From: Novosphingobium sediminicola
Lineage (GTDB): Bacteria > Pseudomonadota > Alphaproteobacteria > Sphingomonadales > Sphingomonadaceae
Direction of reading: 5' to 3'
Assembly (NCBI RefSeq): GCF_014196525.1
Contig: NZ_JACIDX010000011.1
Location: 62,001-126,000 of the forward strand
DNA length: 64,000 nucleotides
Shown here: in pieces, positions 18,336-26,742 of the stretch
Layout: each line of letters opens with the position of its first letter
Position numbering within the stretch: the first letter of the stretch is position 1
Program-made: the position numbers and the translations under genes
Notes under the pieces: model-generated
Told to the model about the DNA's origin: nothing
Database searches by the model: none
The model's input: the letters and a program-made list of their open reading frames with translations, nothing else

Positions 18336-19817
18336 ATGCCGGGCATTCCAACGACCAAGCGCGCACGCCGCGAAACAGTAACGTCGATCGATTCCTCCAA
18401 TCTGCGCGTGTTTCCCACCATCCGGGCGATGGTGGCGCGCCATGCCCCGCGCGCGCTCGAAAGGCTCTATGCCGCCATCGCGGCCCATCCGGTCGCCTCC
18501 AAAATCATTCCCACCCAGGAACAACGCGACAGGGCCTCCAGCGCCCAGTTGCAGCACTGGCTCTCGCTGTTCGGCTCATCCTTTGACGAGGCCGCCGTGG
18601 CCCGCGCCACCAAGATCGGCAACATCCATGCCCGAGTCGGGCTGGAGGCGGATCTTTATATCAGCGGCTATGCGCTGGTGCTGGAAACCATCATCGAAAG
18701 CACGCTCAAGGGCTTTACCCTGCCGTGGCAAAGGCGCAAACAGGCCAAGGCCGTCGCGACGCTGGTCAAGACCGCGCTGTTCGATATGGAGGCGGCGCTT
18801 GGCGCCTATTTCGACGCCGAGGCAACCCAGCGCAACGATATCATCACGGCCATGAGCAAGGCGATGGGCGAAGTGGCGGCGGGCAATCTGCGCGCGCAAC
18901 TGGGCGATGTGCCGCCCGCCTATCGGCAACTGGCCGCCGATTTCCACAATATGCGCCATCAGATCAGCAATCTGGTGACCCAGATGACCGATGCGGCTCA
19001 TGGGGTGAAATCGGGCGCGCATGAAATCAGCTGCGCGGCCAACGACCTTGCCAACCGTACCGAGCAGCAGGCGGTCTCGGTCGCGCATATTTCCGAGGTG
19101 ATGCGCGATGTGACCGTGGCGATTGCCACCACGGCGGGCAATGCGCGCGATGTCGATGGTTCGGTGGCCGAAGTGTCGGGCCATGCCAGCAAGGGCGGGC
19201 GGATCATGGATTCGACCGTTGTGGCGATGGAAAAGATCAAGGATTCAGCCACCCAGATCGCCCAGATCGTCGATGTGATCGACGGCATTGCGTTTCAGAC
19301 CAACCTGCTCGCGCTGAACGCGGGCGTCGAGGCGGCACGCGCGGGCGAAGCGGGCAAAGGCTTTGCCGTGGTGGCCAGCGAGGTGCGCGCGCTGGCCCAT
19401 CGCACCACCGAATCAGCCAAGAACATCAAGAGCCTGATCGTCACATCGAATGAGGATGTGCAGCATGGCGCCGATCTGGTCGAACAGATGCGCGATGCGC
19501 TCAACCTGATCATCAGTCGGCTGGACGACACCAGCAGCAAGGCGGGCGACATCGCCAGCTTTTCCGAACAGCAATCGGAAAGCATGGTCGCGCTCAACGC
19601 CCAGTTGCAGCAGATCGACCTCAACACCCAGCAGAACGCGGCCATGGTCGAGGAATCGAACGCGGCGGCGCGCGGCCTGTCCGATCAGGCCGCCGGCATG
19701 GCAGGCATCGTGGGCCAGTTCAGTTTCGAACGCCGCAACAAGTTGCGCGACGGTTCGGCCGATGGCCGTGCCGAAAAGTATGGCGGCCGCATCGCCCCTG
19801 CCGACCGGGCGGCCTGA
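18336..19817 (+). CDS. Globin-coupled methyl-accepting chemotaxis protein (HemAT-like)
   Basis: Soluble chemoreceptor of 493 residues without transmembrane helices. Residues about 20-165 match the protoglobin sensor: [20 protein letters not shown] carries the proximal heme histidine. Residues about 220-470 form the coiled-coil signalling domain with the hairpin tip around [17 protein letters not shown] and [15 protein letters not shown]. It should sense O2 or related gases through heme and signal to CheW/CheA. No che genes are in the window. The spacing to the next gene (157 bp) suggests separate transcription. Confidence 0.9.
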   Translation: MPGIPTTKRARRETVTSIDSSNLRVFPTIRAMVARHAPRALERLYAAIAAHPVASKIIPTQEQRDRASSAQLQHWLSLFGSSFDEAAVARATKIGNIHARVGLEADLYISGYALVLETIIESTLKGFTLPWQRRKQAKAVATLVKTALFDMEAALGAYFDAEATQRNDIITAMSKAMGEVAAGNLRAQLGDVPPAYRQLAADFHNMRHQISNLVTQMTDAAHGVKSGAHEISCAANDLANRTEQQAVSVAHISEVMRDVTVAIATTAGNARDVDGSVAEVSGHASKGGRIMDSTVVAMEKIKDSATQIAQIVDVIDGIAFQTNLLALNAGVEAARAGEAGKGFAVVASEVRALAHRTTESAKNIKSLIVTSNEDVQHGADLVEQMRDALNLIISRLDDTSSKAGDIASFSEQQSESMVALNAQLQQIDLNTQQNAAMVEESNAAARGLSDQAAGMAGIVGQFSFERRNKLRDGSADGRAEKYGGRIAPADRAA

Positions 19818-19974
19818 CCCGCGCCGCAATAGGGGCAATCCCGATGGGAGAGCGGAGCCAAAATTAACCAACCGCTGATAAACATCCGTAGTCATTGGGT
19901 TTTTGACTTGTTGGCCAAACAGGGCCTCCAGGCCTATACTGCCTTAACTTCAGGATGTTCCCGGCACGGCGCAA

Positions 19975-22242
19975 ATGTTCAACCCTTTGCCTCAACAGAC
20001 GGGGGATACCGCCCGCCAATTGCTGACCGAGCGTATCGAGGACAATCTGCGCCGCGCGGTAACGGGGGCTGCGGGCGGAACGGTCAATGCGGTGGCGGTG
20101 GCCCTGACGATGCTGTCCTCGCCCGATCCGGCCATGGTTCTGGCGTGGCTGGCCTGCATCTTTGCGGTGGCGGGAGCGCGGCTCGAACTGGCGCTGCGGC
20201 GCAAACGGGCGAGATGGGCCACCATCGATGTGCGGCGCGATCTTTGGCATATCCATGCCACAGCGCTGGCCAACGGGCTGCTCTGGGGCGCGGGGATCGC
20301 GGCCGGGGCCAGCATTGCCAATACGCGCCAGTTCATCGTCATCGCCATTCTGTCGGGCGGGATGCTGGGCGCCTCGGTGCTGACCTATTCGACCATGGCG
20401 CTGGCGGCGGTGCTGTTCATGGCGCCGATCTGCGTCGGCACGATCATCGCATGGGCGCTGTTTCCCGGCGCGCAGGTCTGGGTAGGAGCGCTGTTTTGCG
20501 CCTCCTATCTGCTGATCCTGTCGCGCGGCGCGTTTCAAAGCCAGCGCGAATTTGCCAGAGCCTTTCATGCGCGCGAGGCGCTGCGCGAAACCGGGGCGAC
20601 GGTGCAATTGCTGCTCAATGATTTCGAGGCGCAATCGGCCGACTGGCTGTGGAAAGTGGACGGCGAAGGGCGCATTCAGGACCCCAGCCCGCGCTTTGGC
20701 GATGCAGCCCGCCGCGCGTGGCAATTGCTTGATGGCGCGCCCCTGTCCGGCCTGTTCGACCCCTGCCCCGAAACCGAACGGCTGATCGAACATCTGGCAC
20801 TGCGCACGCCTTTTCGCGACATTACCCTGCCGCTGACGCTGGACGGATCGCCGCATTGGTGGACCCTTTCGGCCCAGCCATGGCAGGACGGGATGCGCGG
20901 CGTGGCCCGCGATGTCACCGCGCAAAAGCGCGCCGAGGCCCGCGTCAGCCACATGGCCCATTACGATGGCCTCACCAATCTGGCCAATCGCTTCCTGTTC
21001 AACGAAACGCTGGCGGGCGCGCTGCTGCGGCGGCGGGCGCAGGATGACGAGATTGCGGTGCTTTATCTCGATCTCGACCGGTTCAAATCGGTCAATGACA
21101 CGCTGGGCCATCCGGTGGGCGACAAATTGCTGTGCGAAGTGGCGCGGCGCATCGAATGCGCGGTACGCAAGAGCGATCTGGTGGCGCGGCTGGGGGGCGA
21201 TGAATTTGCCATCCTGATGCAGGGGCGGCGCATCGACCATGTGGCCGAGCGAACCGCCGCCCATATCATCGAAGCGGTGCGCCAGCCCTGCATGATCGAC
21301 GAGGGACAGGTTCTCACCTCGACCAGCATCGGCATTGCGGTGAGCCGCGACAACAGGACCGAGGCCGCCACGCTGATGAAACAGGCCGATCTGGCGCTCT
21401 ATGTTGCCAAGGGGCGCGGGCGGGGCGTGTTCTCGCATTTCGAACCGGGCATGGACGAGGCCGCCGCCGCCAGGCGCGAGCTGGAAATGGACATGCGGGT
21501 GGGCCTGAGCGAAGGCCAGTTCGAGCTGCATTATCAGCCGCTGATCGATGTGCCCACGCGCCGGACCGTGGCCTATGAGGCACTGGTGCGCTGGCGCCAT
21601 CCCACGCGCGGGATGGTCATGCCCGATCTGTTCATCCCGTTGGCCGAGGAAACCGGGCTGGTGGTGCCGCTGGGCGATTGGGTGATCCGCCGGGCCTGTG
21701 AGGAAATGGCGCAATGGCCCGAATATCTGCGCGTGGCGGTCAACCTCTCGCCCGCGCAATTGCGCAGCACCGGGCTGATTTCCACCGTGATGCAGGCGAT
21801 TGCCGAAAATGGCGTCGCGCCCGATCGGCTCGAACTGGAAATCACCGAAAATGTGCTGCTCAAGGACAACGCCGTCCACGGCGCGCTGCTGCACAAATTG
21901 CGCGGGCTCGGGGTGCGGGTGGCGCTCGATGATTTCGGCACCGGCTATTCCTCGCTCAATTATCTGCGCGCCTTTCCCTTCGACAAGATCAAGATCGACC
22001 GCTGTTTCCTCAAAGGTCTGGGGGAAAGCGACGAGACCTTGCCTATCGTGCGCGCGGTGATCGCGCTGGCCCGCGCCATGGGCATGACCACCACCGCCGA
22101 AGGGGTGGAAAACGAGCATCAGATGCGCGTGCTGCTGGCCGAAGGCTGCGATCAGGCGCAGGGCTATCTCTTTTCCCGCGCACGCCCGGCCGCAAATTTC
22201 CCCGAATTGCGCCGCGCCGGGCCGCAGGCCGCCGCGCATTGA
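19975..22242 (+). CDS. Membrane GGDEF-EAL cyclic-di-GMP signalling protein
   Basis: Protein of 755 residues. An N-terminal membrane region has about five helices (residues 35-185), followed by a PAS-like segment (210-310). The GGDEF domain has an intact RLGGDEFAIL (about residue 405), and the EAL domain has YEALVRWRHP (about 534), EITENVLLKD and DDFGTGYSSLNYLR. Both catalytic motifs look intact, so it may make and degrade cyclic di-GMP. The start gives MFNPLPQQTGD; no signal peptide. It is followed closely by the tRNA-Val that marks the integration site. Confidence 0.93.
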   Translation: MFNPLPQQTGDTARQLLTERIEDNLRRAVTGAAGGTVNAVAVALTMLSSPDPAMVLAWLACIFAVAGARLELALRRKRARWATIDVRRDLWHIHATALANGLLWGAGIAAGASIANTRQFIVIAILSGGMLGASVLTYSTMALAAVLFMAPICVGTIIAWALFPGAQVWVGALFCASYLLILSRGAFQSQREFARAFHAREALRETGATVQLLLNDFEAQSADWLWKVDGEGRIQDPSPRFGDAARRAWQLLDGAPLSGLFDPCPETERLIEHLALRTPFRDITLPLTLDGSPHWWTLSAQPWQDGMRGVARDVTAQKRAEARVSHMAHYDGLTNLANRFLFNETLAGALLRRRAQDDEIAVLYLDLDRFKSVNDTLGHPVGDKLLCEVARRIECAVRKSDLVARLGGDEFAILMQGRRIDHVAERTAAHIIEAVRQPCMIDEGQVLTSTSIGIAVSRDNRTEAATLMKQADLALYVAKGRGRGVFSHFEPGMDEAAAARRELEMDMRVGLSEGQFELHYQPLIDVPTRRTVAYEALVRWRHPTRGMVMPDLFIPLAEETGLVVPLGDWVIRRACEEMAQWPEYLRVAVNLSPAQLRSTGLISTVMQAIAENGVAPDRLELEITENVLLKDNAVHGALLHKLRGLGVRVALDDFGTGYSSLNYLRAFPFDKIKIDRCFLKGLGESDETLPIVRAVIALARAMGMTTTAEGVENEHQMRVLLAEGCDQAQGYLFSRARPAANFPELRRAGPQAAAH

Positions 22243-22319
22243 GCGGGAAAAGGCCAAATTCATCCCTACCCTGTTGACGCCCCGCGAAAAACCGCCTAAC
22301 CGCGCCCTTCCCGTGATTG

Positions 22320-22395
22320 GGGCGATTAGCTCAGTTGGTAGAGCATCTCGTTTACACCGAGAGGGTCGGCGGTTCGAGCCCGTCATCGCCCACCA
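22320..22395 (+). tRNA. tRNA-Val (anticodon UAC)
   Basis: A 76-nt cloverleaf with encoded CCA. The acceptor stem pairs GGGCGAT (22320-22326) with ATCGCCC (22385-22391), and A is the discriminator. The D-arm is GCTCAGTTGGTAGAGC, the anticodon stem TCTCG/CGAGA encloses TTTACAC with anticodon TAC, and the T-arm contains GGTTCGAGCC. It reads GUA and, by wobble, other valine codons. Its 3' end is the inferred attachment site of the downstream integrase. Confidence 0.97.
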
Positions 22396-22397
22396 TT
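22373..22397 (+). other. Candidate attL: tRNA-Val 3' end
   Basis: The T-arm and acceptor end of the tRNA (TTCGAG, three bases, GTCATCGCC, C, ACCATT) recur with one deletion and three substitutions at 44175-44198. A P4-type integrase starts 185 bp inside. tRNA 3' ends are the standard integration target of this integrase class. The mismatches mean this is either an old, decayed integration or an imperfect core; confidence is therefore moderate. Confidence 0.6.
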
Positions 22398-22509
22398 TCC
22401 TTGACCGCCGAAGGTCGCTCAGGGCTTTATAAGCCCCGGAAATCTGCTATATTTTCTCATGAGCCGGTCGTCTGCGTCCGCATGGGTTCGCTGACAGCCA
22501 TCCCGAAAT

Positions 22510-22558
22510 GGGGGTATGAAGTGGGGTGGTACGCTACCCCGAAAATTCGATACCCCCA
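22510..22558 (+). promoter_or_regulatory. G-rich arm-type integrase site candidates (left end)
   Basis: The motif GGGGGTATGAAGTGGGG (22510-22526) is followed by inverted ACCCC and ATACCCCC copies up to 22558, just upstream of the integrase start. A related GGGGGTATAAATGAGGG lies at 44100-44116 near the other end. Repeated GGGTA-type sites close to both att cores fit arm-binding sites of the integrase N-terminal domain. Confidence 0.45.
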
Positions 22559-22581
22559 AGGTCATGAGGAGCGTCCGGGGT

Positions 22582-23805
22582 ATGGCGCTGACAGAAACCG
22601 CAGTGCGAAATGCCAAGCCAAAGGATAAGGCTTACAAACTCAGTGATTCAGGTGGCCTTTATCTGTTCGTCACTCCGGCGGGCGGAAAATTGTGGCGCAT
22701 GAAATTTCGCGTTAGCGGCAAGGAAAAGCTACTTTCGTTCGGCGGGTGGCCTCAGGTTAAGCTGGCCATCGCCCGCAAAGAGCGGGACAAGGCAAAGGAA
22801 TCCCTTGCAAGCGGCACCGATCCCGCAAGAGAAAAGCAGAAGATCAAGCTCAGAGCAAAGGTCTCCGCGGCAAACACCTTTGGCGAAATTGCACAAGAGT
22901 TCATCAACAAGCGCCGCCGTGAAGGAATGTCGGAATCCACCGCCGATAAGAGCGAATATTACATGTCGCGCATGGGCAGCCAGATTGCCCGGATGCCCGT
23001 ATCAGAAATCACTGCGCCCGATCTGCTGGCGGTTCTGCGTCGTATCGAAACCAAAGGAAATTACGAAACATCGCGCCGCGTGCTGCAACTAGCGGGGCGT
23101 GTCTTCCGTTACGCGATCGCCACGGCTCGGCTCGTGTCTGATCCAAGTCGCGACCTGCGCGGCGCCCTGACTGCCCCACGGTCAAAGCATTACGGCGCTA
23201 TCACGGATCCAAAAGCGGCAGGAGAATTGCTCCGTGCAATTGAAACCTACGAAGGCATGGGCACCACGAAGATCGCCATGCGCCTTTCCGCCCATGTTTT
23301 CGTACGCCCCGGCGAATTGAGGCACGCCGAATGGGCAGACATTGATCTTGATGCGGGCTTGTGGACAATCCCTGCGGAAAAAATGAAGATGCGCAAAGCC
23401 CATCATATTCCGCTATCCCGGCAATCCGTTGAGGTGTTCCAAGAACTGATGCCGCTTACTGGCCCGGCAGGCTATGTCTTCCCCTCGATCCGCACGCGCA
23501 AACGCCCGATGAGCGAAAACACCGTCAATGCGGGATTACGCCGCTTGGGTTACACGGGCGACGAAATGACCGCGCACGGCTTCCGCGCGATGGCCAGCAC
23601 CCTGCTCAACGAATCCGGCAAATGGACCTCCGATGCGATTGAACGGGCGCTAGCGCATGGCGACAGTGACAAGGTGCGCGCAGCCTATCATCGCGGGGCG
23701 CATTGGAAAGAGCGCGTCGAGATGGCGCAATGGTGGTCCGACTATCTCGACGCGCTGCGTGACGGGGCCGCAATTCTGTCCTTTCCGGAACAGAAGCACG
23801 GTTAG
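22582..23805 (+). CDS. P4-type tyrosine recombinase / integrase
   Basis: Site-specific recombinase of 407 residues from ATG at 22582, with GAGGAG about ten bases upstream. The N-terminal arm-binding domain (DUF4102) shows SDSGGLYLFVTPAGGKLWRM. The catalytic domain holds R in HVFVRPGELRHAEW, H-x-x-R in MTAHGFRAMASTLLNE, and the late histidine and tyrosine in HGDSDKVRAAYHRGAHW. All catalytic residues appear present. It adjoins tRNA-Val, its presumed attachment site, and overlaps the convergent excisionase-like gene by four bases. Confidence 0.94.
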   Translation: MALTETAVRNAKPKDKAYKLSDSGGLYLFVTPAGGKLWRMKFRVSGKEKLLSFGGWPQVKLAIARKERDKAKESLASGTDPAREKQKIKLRAKVSAANTFGEIAQEFINKRRREGMSESTADKSEYYMSRMGSQIARMPVSEITAPDLLAVLRRIETKGNYETSRRVLQLAGRVFRYAIATARLVSDPSRDLRGALTAPRSKHYGAITDPKAAGELLRAIETYEGMGTTKIAMRLSAHVFVRPGELRHAEWADIDLDAGLWTIPAEKMKMRKAHHIPLSRQSVEVFQELMPLTGPAGYVFPSIRTRKRPMSENTVNAGLRRLGYTGDEMTAHGFRAMASTLLNESGKWTSDAIERALAHGDSDKVRAAYHRGAHWKERVEMAQWWSDYLDALRDGAAILSFPEQKHG

Positions 23806-24044
23806 GAGCGGTGCTGCTGGCCACGCTCAAGCAGGGCTTCAAGACTGGCCAGCGGGACCAGCGTTGCCCTGCCGATCTTGATCGTGGCCAGTTCGCCATC
23901 GGCGATAAGCGCATAGAGCTTGGTGCGTCCAAGACCGGTCATGCGCTGGACCTCAGGGATGCGCAGAGCGAGCGGTCTGGGCTGCATGGGCGCGGCGACT
24001 GTCGAGGCCGTCTGGGGCTGATTGAGTGGGATGCGTTTCTTCAT
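23802..24044 (-). CDS. AlpA-like helix-turn-helix regulator / excisionase
   Basis: An 80-residue protein from ATG at 24042-24044. A basic leader of about 25 residues precedes a MerR/AlpA-like winged helix: LRIPEVQRMTGLGRTKLYAL and IADGELATIKIGRATLVPLA. Such proteins act as recombination directionality factors or integrase regulators in P4-like elements. A longer frame starting at 24167 overlaps the neighbouring RHH gene and lacks extra domain content. Its convergent position against the integrase supports the call. Confidence 0.85.
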   Translation of the reverse strand: MKKRIPLNQPQTASTVAAPMQPRPLALRIPEVQRMTGLGRTKLYALIADGELATIKIGRATLVPLASLEALLERGQQHRS

Positions 24045-24156
24045 TTGGGCATTTCCATCCTTGCGATGGTCTGCCCGCCACAGTCCGAAAATACCATGAG
24101 AACGAGGCGCGGCAAAAGCCGTTTCCGCGCCGGGGTGACGGAGGGTGCGGCCTTGC

Positions 24157-24456
24157 TCATTCCCCACCCTCCTCAGACATCATGCCCCGCTCGACAAGCA
24201 TGGCCCGCGCTTCCTTCATGCCGCCTTCGAGCGCCTTTGGGGATTGCTGGCCGACATAGGTGCCAAGGATCGCCAGCATCTGGATCGAGGTCGCAAGGAT
24301 CTCGTCCTGCGAGGAATAGATATAGCGGCTTTGCGGATCGGCGGCCCGTGTCAGCACATTGCGGCAGAAGACCGAGAGCGGAAGGTTGGCGCCATAGGCA
24401 AGGCGGCTCAGCGCCTCGTAAAGCGCATCATCGATACGAAGGGATAGGACTGTCAT
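24157..24456 (-). CDS. Small ribbon-helix-helix-like regulator
   Basis: A 99-residue protein starting MTVLSLRIDDALYEALSRLA, which resembles the beta strand and first helix of CopG/RHH proteins; ANLPLSVFCRNVLTRAA fits the second helix. The C-terminal half has a helical stretch ending in EEGGE. Related small proteins occur beside relaxases and partition genes on mobile elements, but none is here. It lies upstream of the alpA-like gene in the same direction, so they may form an operon. Function is inferred from fold resemblance. Confidence 0.6.
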   Translation of the reverse strand: MTVLSLRIDDALYEALSRLAYGANLPLSVFCRNVLTRAADPQSRYIYSSQDEILATSIQMLAILGTYVGQQSPKALEGGMKEARAMLVERGMMSEEGGE

Positions 24457-25044
24457 TGCAGAAATCTCCTTTAAACAGAGCTTCTGCCCGAGGTCGTAAG
24501 CAGGTTCTTTATACGCCTGCCAAGACTTGCCTGCAACCACCCGACCATGCCCTCGCTGGCGGCGTACAGGTAAACGAGGCCTATGGTGCGCGTAGGACAG
24601 AATTCGCCGATGTATATCAGTGCCTTATCGAGCACCATTTGCTTCCCGTAGTTCGTGTATGGCGCAAATCTGGAATTTTGGGGTCCATGGACCACAGTCA
24701 TAAGCCCATGATATGGAGACATAAAAGCCGCGCAGCACCCGTGCGTACGGTGCATTACACTTACGCCCGCTTTGGGCGTGCGTCCGACTTACCGCATGGG
24801 CCTGTCCCATGCGCCGATCCACGACTTACATGGGTGGCCAAATGGCTGGCTTTATGGGATGATTCGTCGATGTCGGGGGCGGCCCCTTTGGGGGGCTTTG
24901 GCGGAGCGAAGCCGATGACAAATGCCCTTTGGGTAAATCCCTGCGTGTCCTGGGGAACGGGCAGTCATGCAGGAACGCGGCCCCCTTTTCGCCACCGGTC
25001 AATTCAGTTGCACAGGGCCTGCAAGATGTTGTTAGGATGAGGTG
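24457..25044. other. Gene-poor stretch with two tandem hairpins
   Basis: No reading frame here looks like a protein; a 94-codon minus frame lacks a ribosome site and any recognisable feature. Two perfect hairpins lie 14 bp apart: ACGCCC/GGGCGT (24763-24779, 5-nt loop) and GCATGGG/CCCATGC (24794-24812, 5-nt loop). The right part should contain the promoter of the MNT-HEPN gene. The hairpins could be a transfer or replication site relic, or a terminator; nothing decides this. Confidence 0.5.
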
Positions 25045-25962
25045 ATGAAGACCGATCTCGATCATCTGCCGGCCCACAAGCAGCGCGAACTCGACCGCGT
25101 GGTGCAACTGCTGTTCGAGGAATTTGACGGCGCCCATGTGGAAGCGACCGGCAGGCGCAAAACGGGGAAGATCGTCAAGATTCTTCTATATGGTAGTCAT
25201 GCGCGCGGCGGCTGGGTGGATGAACCTCATACCGCCAAAGGCTACCGTTCTGACTTCGACCTGCTGATCATCGTCAGCCAGAAAGAACTGGCTGACCGGG
25301 CCGCCTACTGGACCCGCGCGGATGAACGCCTGATCGAGGAGATGATCGCGGGGCGGTTGCGAACCCCGGTCAATTTCATCGTGCATTCGCTCCAGCAGGT
25401 GAATGACGGTCTCGCCCATGGCCGGTTCTTCTTCATGGACATCGCCAACGAAGGTATCGCGATCTACGAATCCGATGACCGTGAGTTGGCAAGGCCGATG
25501 CCAAGGACACCGCAGGCCAATCTCGATATGGCGCGGGAGTATTTTGAGGAGTGGATGCCTACCGCTGAGCAGTTTTTAATTCAGGGCAATGAAGCCACTC
25601 AACGTGGGTGGAATAAGAAAGCTGCGTTTGAGCTGCATCAAGCCACTGAAAGATTGTACAATTGCCTGATGCTCGTTTGCACCGCGTACGCACCACATAA
25701 CCACAATATCATCTTCCTGCGCACCCAAGCTGAACGGCTGGACCTGCGGCTGGTCGCTGCATGGCCCCGCGAACTGCGTAAGGACCGCGCCTTGTTTGAG
25801 AAGCTCAAGGACGCTTACGTCAAGGCCCGCTACTCGAAACACTACCGGATCACCGCCGAGGAACTGGCATGGCTGGGGGAACGGGTCGAAGAGTTGGGCC
25901 GCATCGTTCACACGATCTGCACCGAACGTCTGACCGCGCTGGAAGCAACTGTGCAGGGGTGA
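25045..25962 (+). CDS. Single-chain nucleotidyltransferase-HEPN protein
   Basis: A 305-residue fusion. The N-terminal half has a polymerase-beta-type nucleotidyltransferase site: LLYGSHARGGW followed by YRSDFDLLIIV (GS.. and DxD). The C-terminal half (about 155-300) is alpha-helical and HEPN-like, with KKAAFELHQATERLYNCLML and a possible RNase motif in ARYSKHYRI. MNT and HEPN are usually separate partners of a toxin-antitoxin pair in which MNT modifies HEPN; here they are joined. The location in the element suggests a defence or maintenance role. The Rx3-6H spacing is atypical, so RNase activity is uncertain. Confidence 0.8.
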   Translation: MKTDLDHLPAHKQRELDRVVQLLFEEFDGAHVEATGRRKTGKIVKILLYGSHARGGWVDEPHTAKGYRSDFDLLIIVSQKELADRAAYWTRADERLIEEMIAGRLRTPVNFIVHSLQQVNDGLAHGRFFFMDIANEGIAIYESDDRELARPMPRTPQANLDMAREYFEEWMPTAEQFLIQGNEATQRGWNKKAAFELHQATERLYNCLMLVCTAYAPHNHNIIFLRTQAERLDLRLVAAWPRELRKDRALFEKLKDAYVKARYSKHYRITAEELAWLGERVEELGRIVHTICTERLTALEATVQG

Positions 25963-26088
25963 TGGCCTTTGGGCCATTACCCCTGCAACCGGACAAACTT
26001 CGCGCCCTGCGCCCCGCTACAAGGCGCTACACAGGCCTCCACACCCCATCCCGCGCCTGCCTCCGTACTTGGGCTCGCCACCTTGCTG

Positions 26089-26328
26089 TCAGGGCTCGTC
26101 CAGCCCCTCGGTGAGCTTGCTCAGAGCCCCCGCCAGAGCGGTTTCCACCTCCCGGATGCTCACCCCAAGGCGGAAAGCGATGGCACCATGGCTGAGGCCG
26201 TCGCTGGCTGACAGAAGATAGGCTGCCCTCTCCACCATCGGCAAAGTGTCGAGCAGGGCGATCAGGCGCTGGCGCTGCCGTTCGGCCTGATCCTGGGGCT
26301 GGCCCTCGTGCTGTCGTTCGCACCCCAT
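26089..26328 (-). CDS. Small sigma-70 region 4-like helix-turn-helix protein
   Basis: A 79-residue protein with a polar N terminus and the segment LPMVERAAYLLSASDGLSHG, then AIAFRLGVSIREVETALAGA. This resembles sigma region 4 (about residues 25-70). It is too short to be a full sigma factor, so a DNA-binding accessory role is more likely. It starts four bases from the DUF2958 stop and is the last gene of a three-gene leftward operon headed by the ArdC-like gene. Confidence 0.7.
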   Translation of the reverse strand: MGCERQHEGQPQDQAERQRQRLIALLDTLPMVERAAYLLSASDGLSHGAIAFRLGVSIREVETALAGALSKLTEGLDEP

Positions 26329-26331
26329 GGC

Positions 26332-26742
26332 CTATGCCCTGCCGTTGCGGTTGGGCACACCACCGTTCCGCTTCAAGGACATTTCCGCCCAGGTGAGCGA
26401 ACCCAATCGCCGCGCGGTCTGGGTCCATAGGGATAGAGGGTGATGACTGGAAAAATGTTGGTCACGCTCAATCCGCAGGCCTAGGGGCAGACGCACCGAA
26501 GCGATCTCGTTCAGCGAGAAATGGCCCAACTCCGGACAACCAAAGCCAAGATCGGCCAACCCGAATAAGGTATCGCCATCCTCGCCCAGTTCGCTCGCCA
26601 GCCATGTCGCCGCGCCGCAAGGGTTGAACAGTTTGAGCAAAGGCACCGGATCAGGCGCGGGCAGATTGTCGCGCTGCGCCACCCGATGGAGGGCACCATT
26701 GACCAGCAGGGCCACGCGGATCTTTTCAGGAAGGAGGATCAT
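26332..26742 (-). CDS. DUF2958 domain protein
   Basis: A 136-residue protein typical of conjugative plasmids and integrative elements. MILLPEKIRVALLVNG at the start, DPVPLLKLFNPCGAATWLASEL in the middle, and LFGLADLGFGCPELGHFSLNEI are the family hallmarks. Function is unknown; members are usually neighbours of ardC and other anti-defence genes. Its ATG overlaps the ardC stop (ATGA). Confidence 0.88.
   Translation of the reverse strand: MILLPEKIRVALLVNGALHRVAQRDNLPAPDPVPLLKLFNPCGAATWLASELGEDGDTLFGLADLGFGCPELGHFSLNEIASVRLPLGLRIERDQHFSSHHPLSLWTQTARRLGSLTWAEMSLKRNGGVPNRNGRA

Noticed and set aside
24471..24755. 94-codon minus-strand frame upstream of the RHH-like gene
   Set aside because: No ribosome site, no recognisable domain, and composition unlike neighbouring genes.
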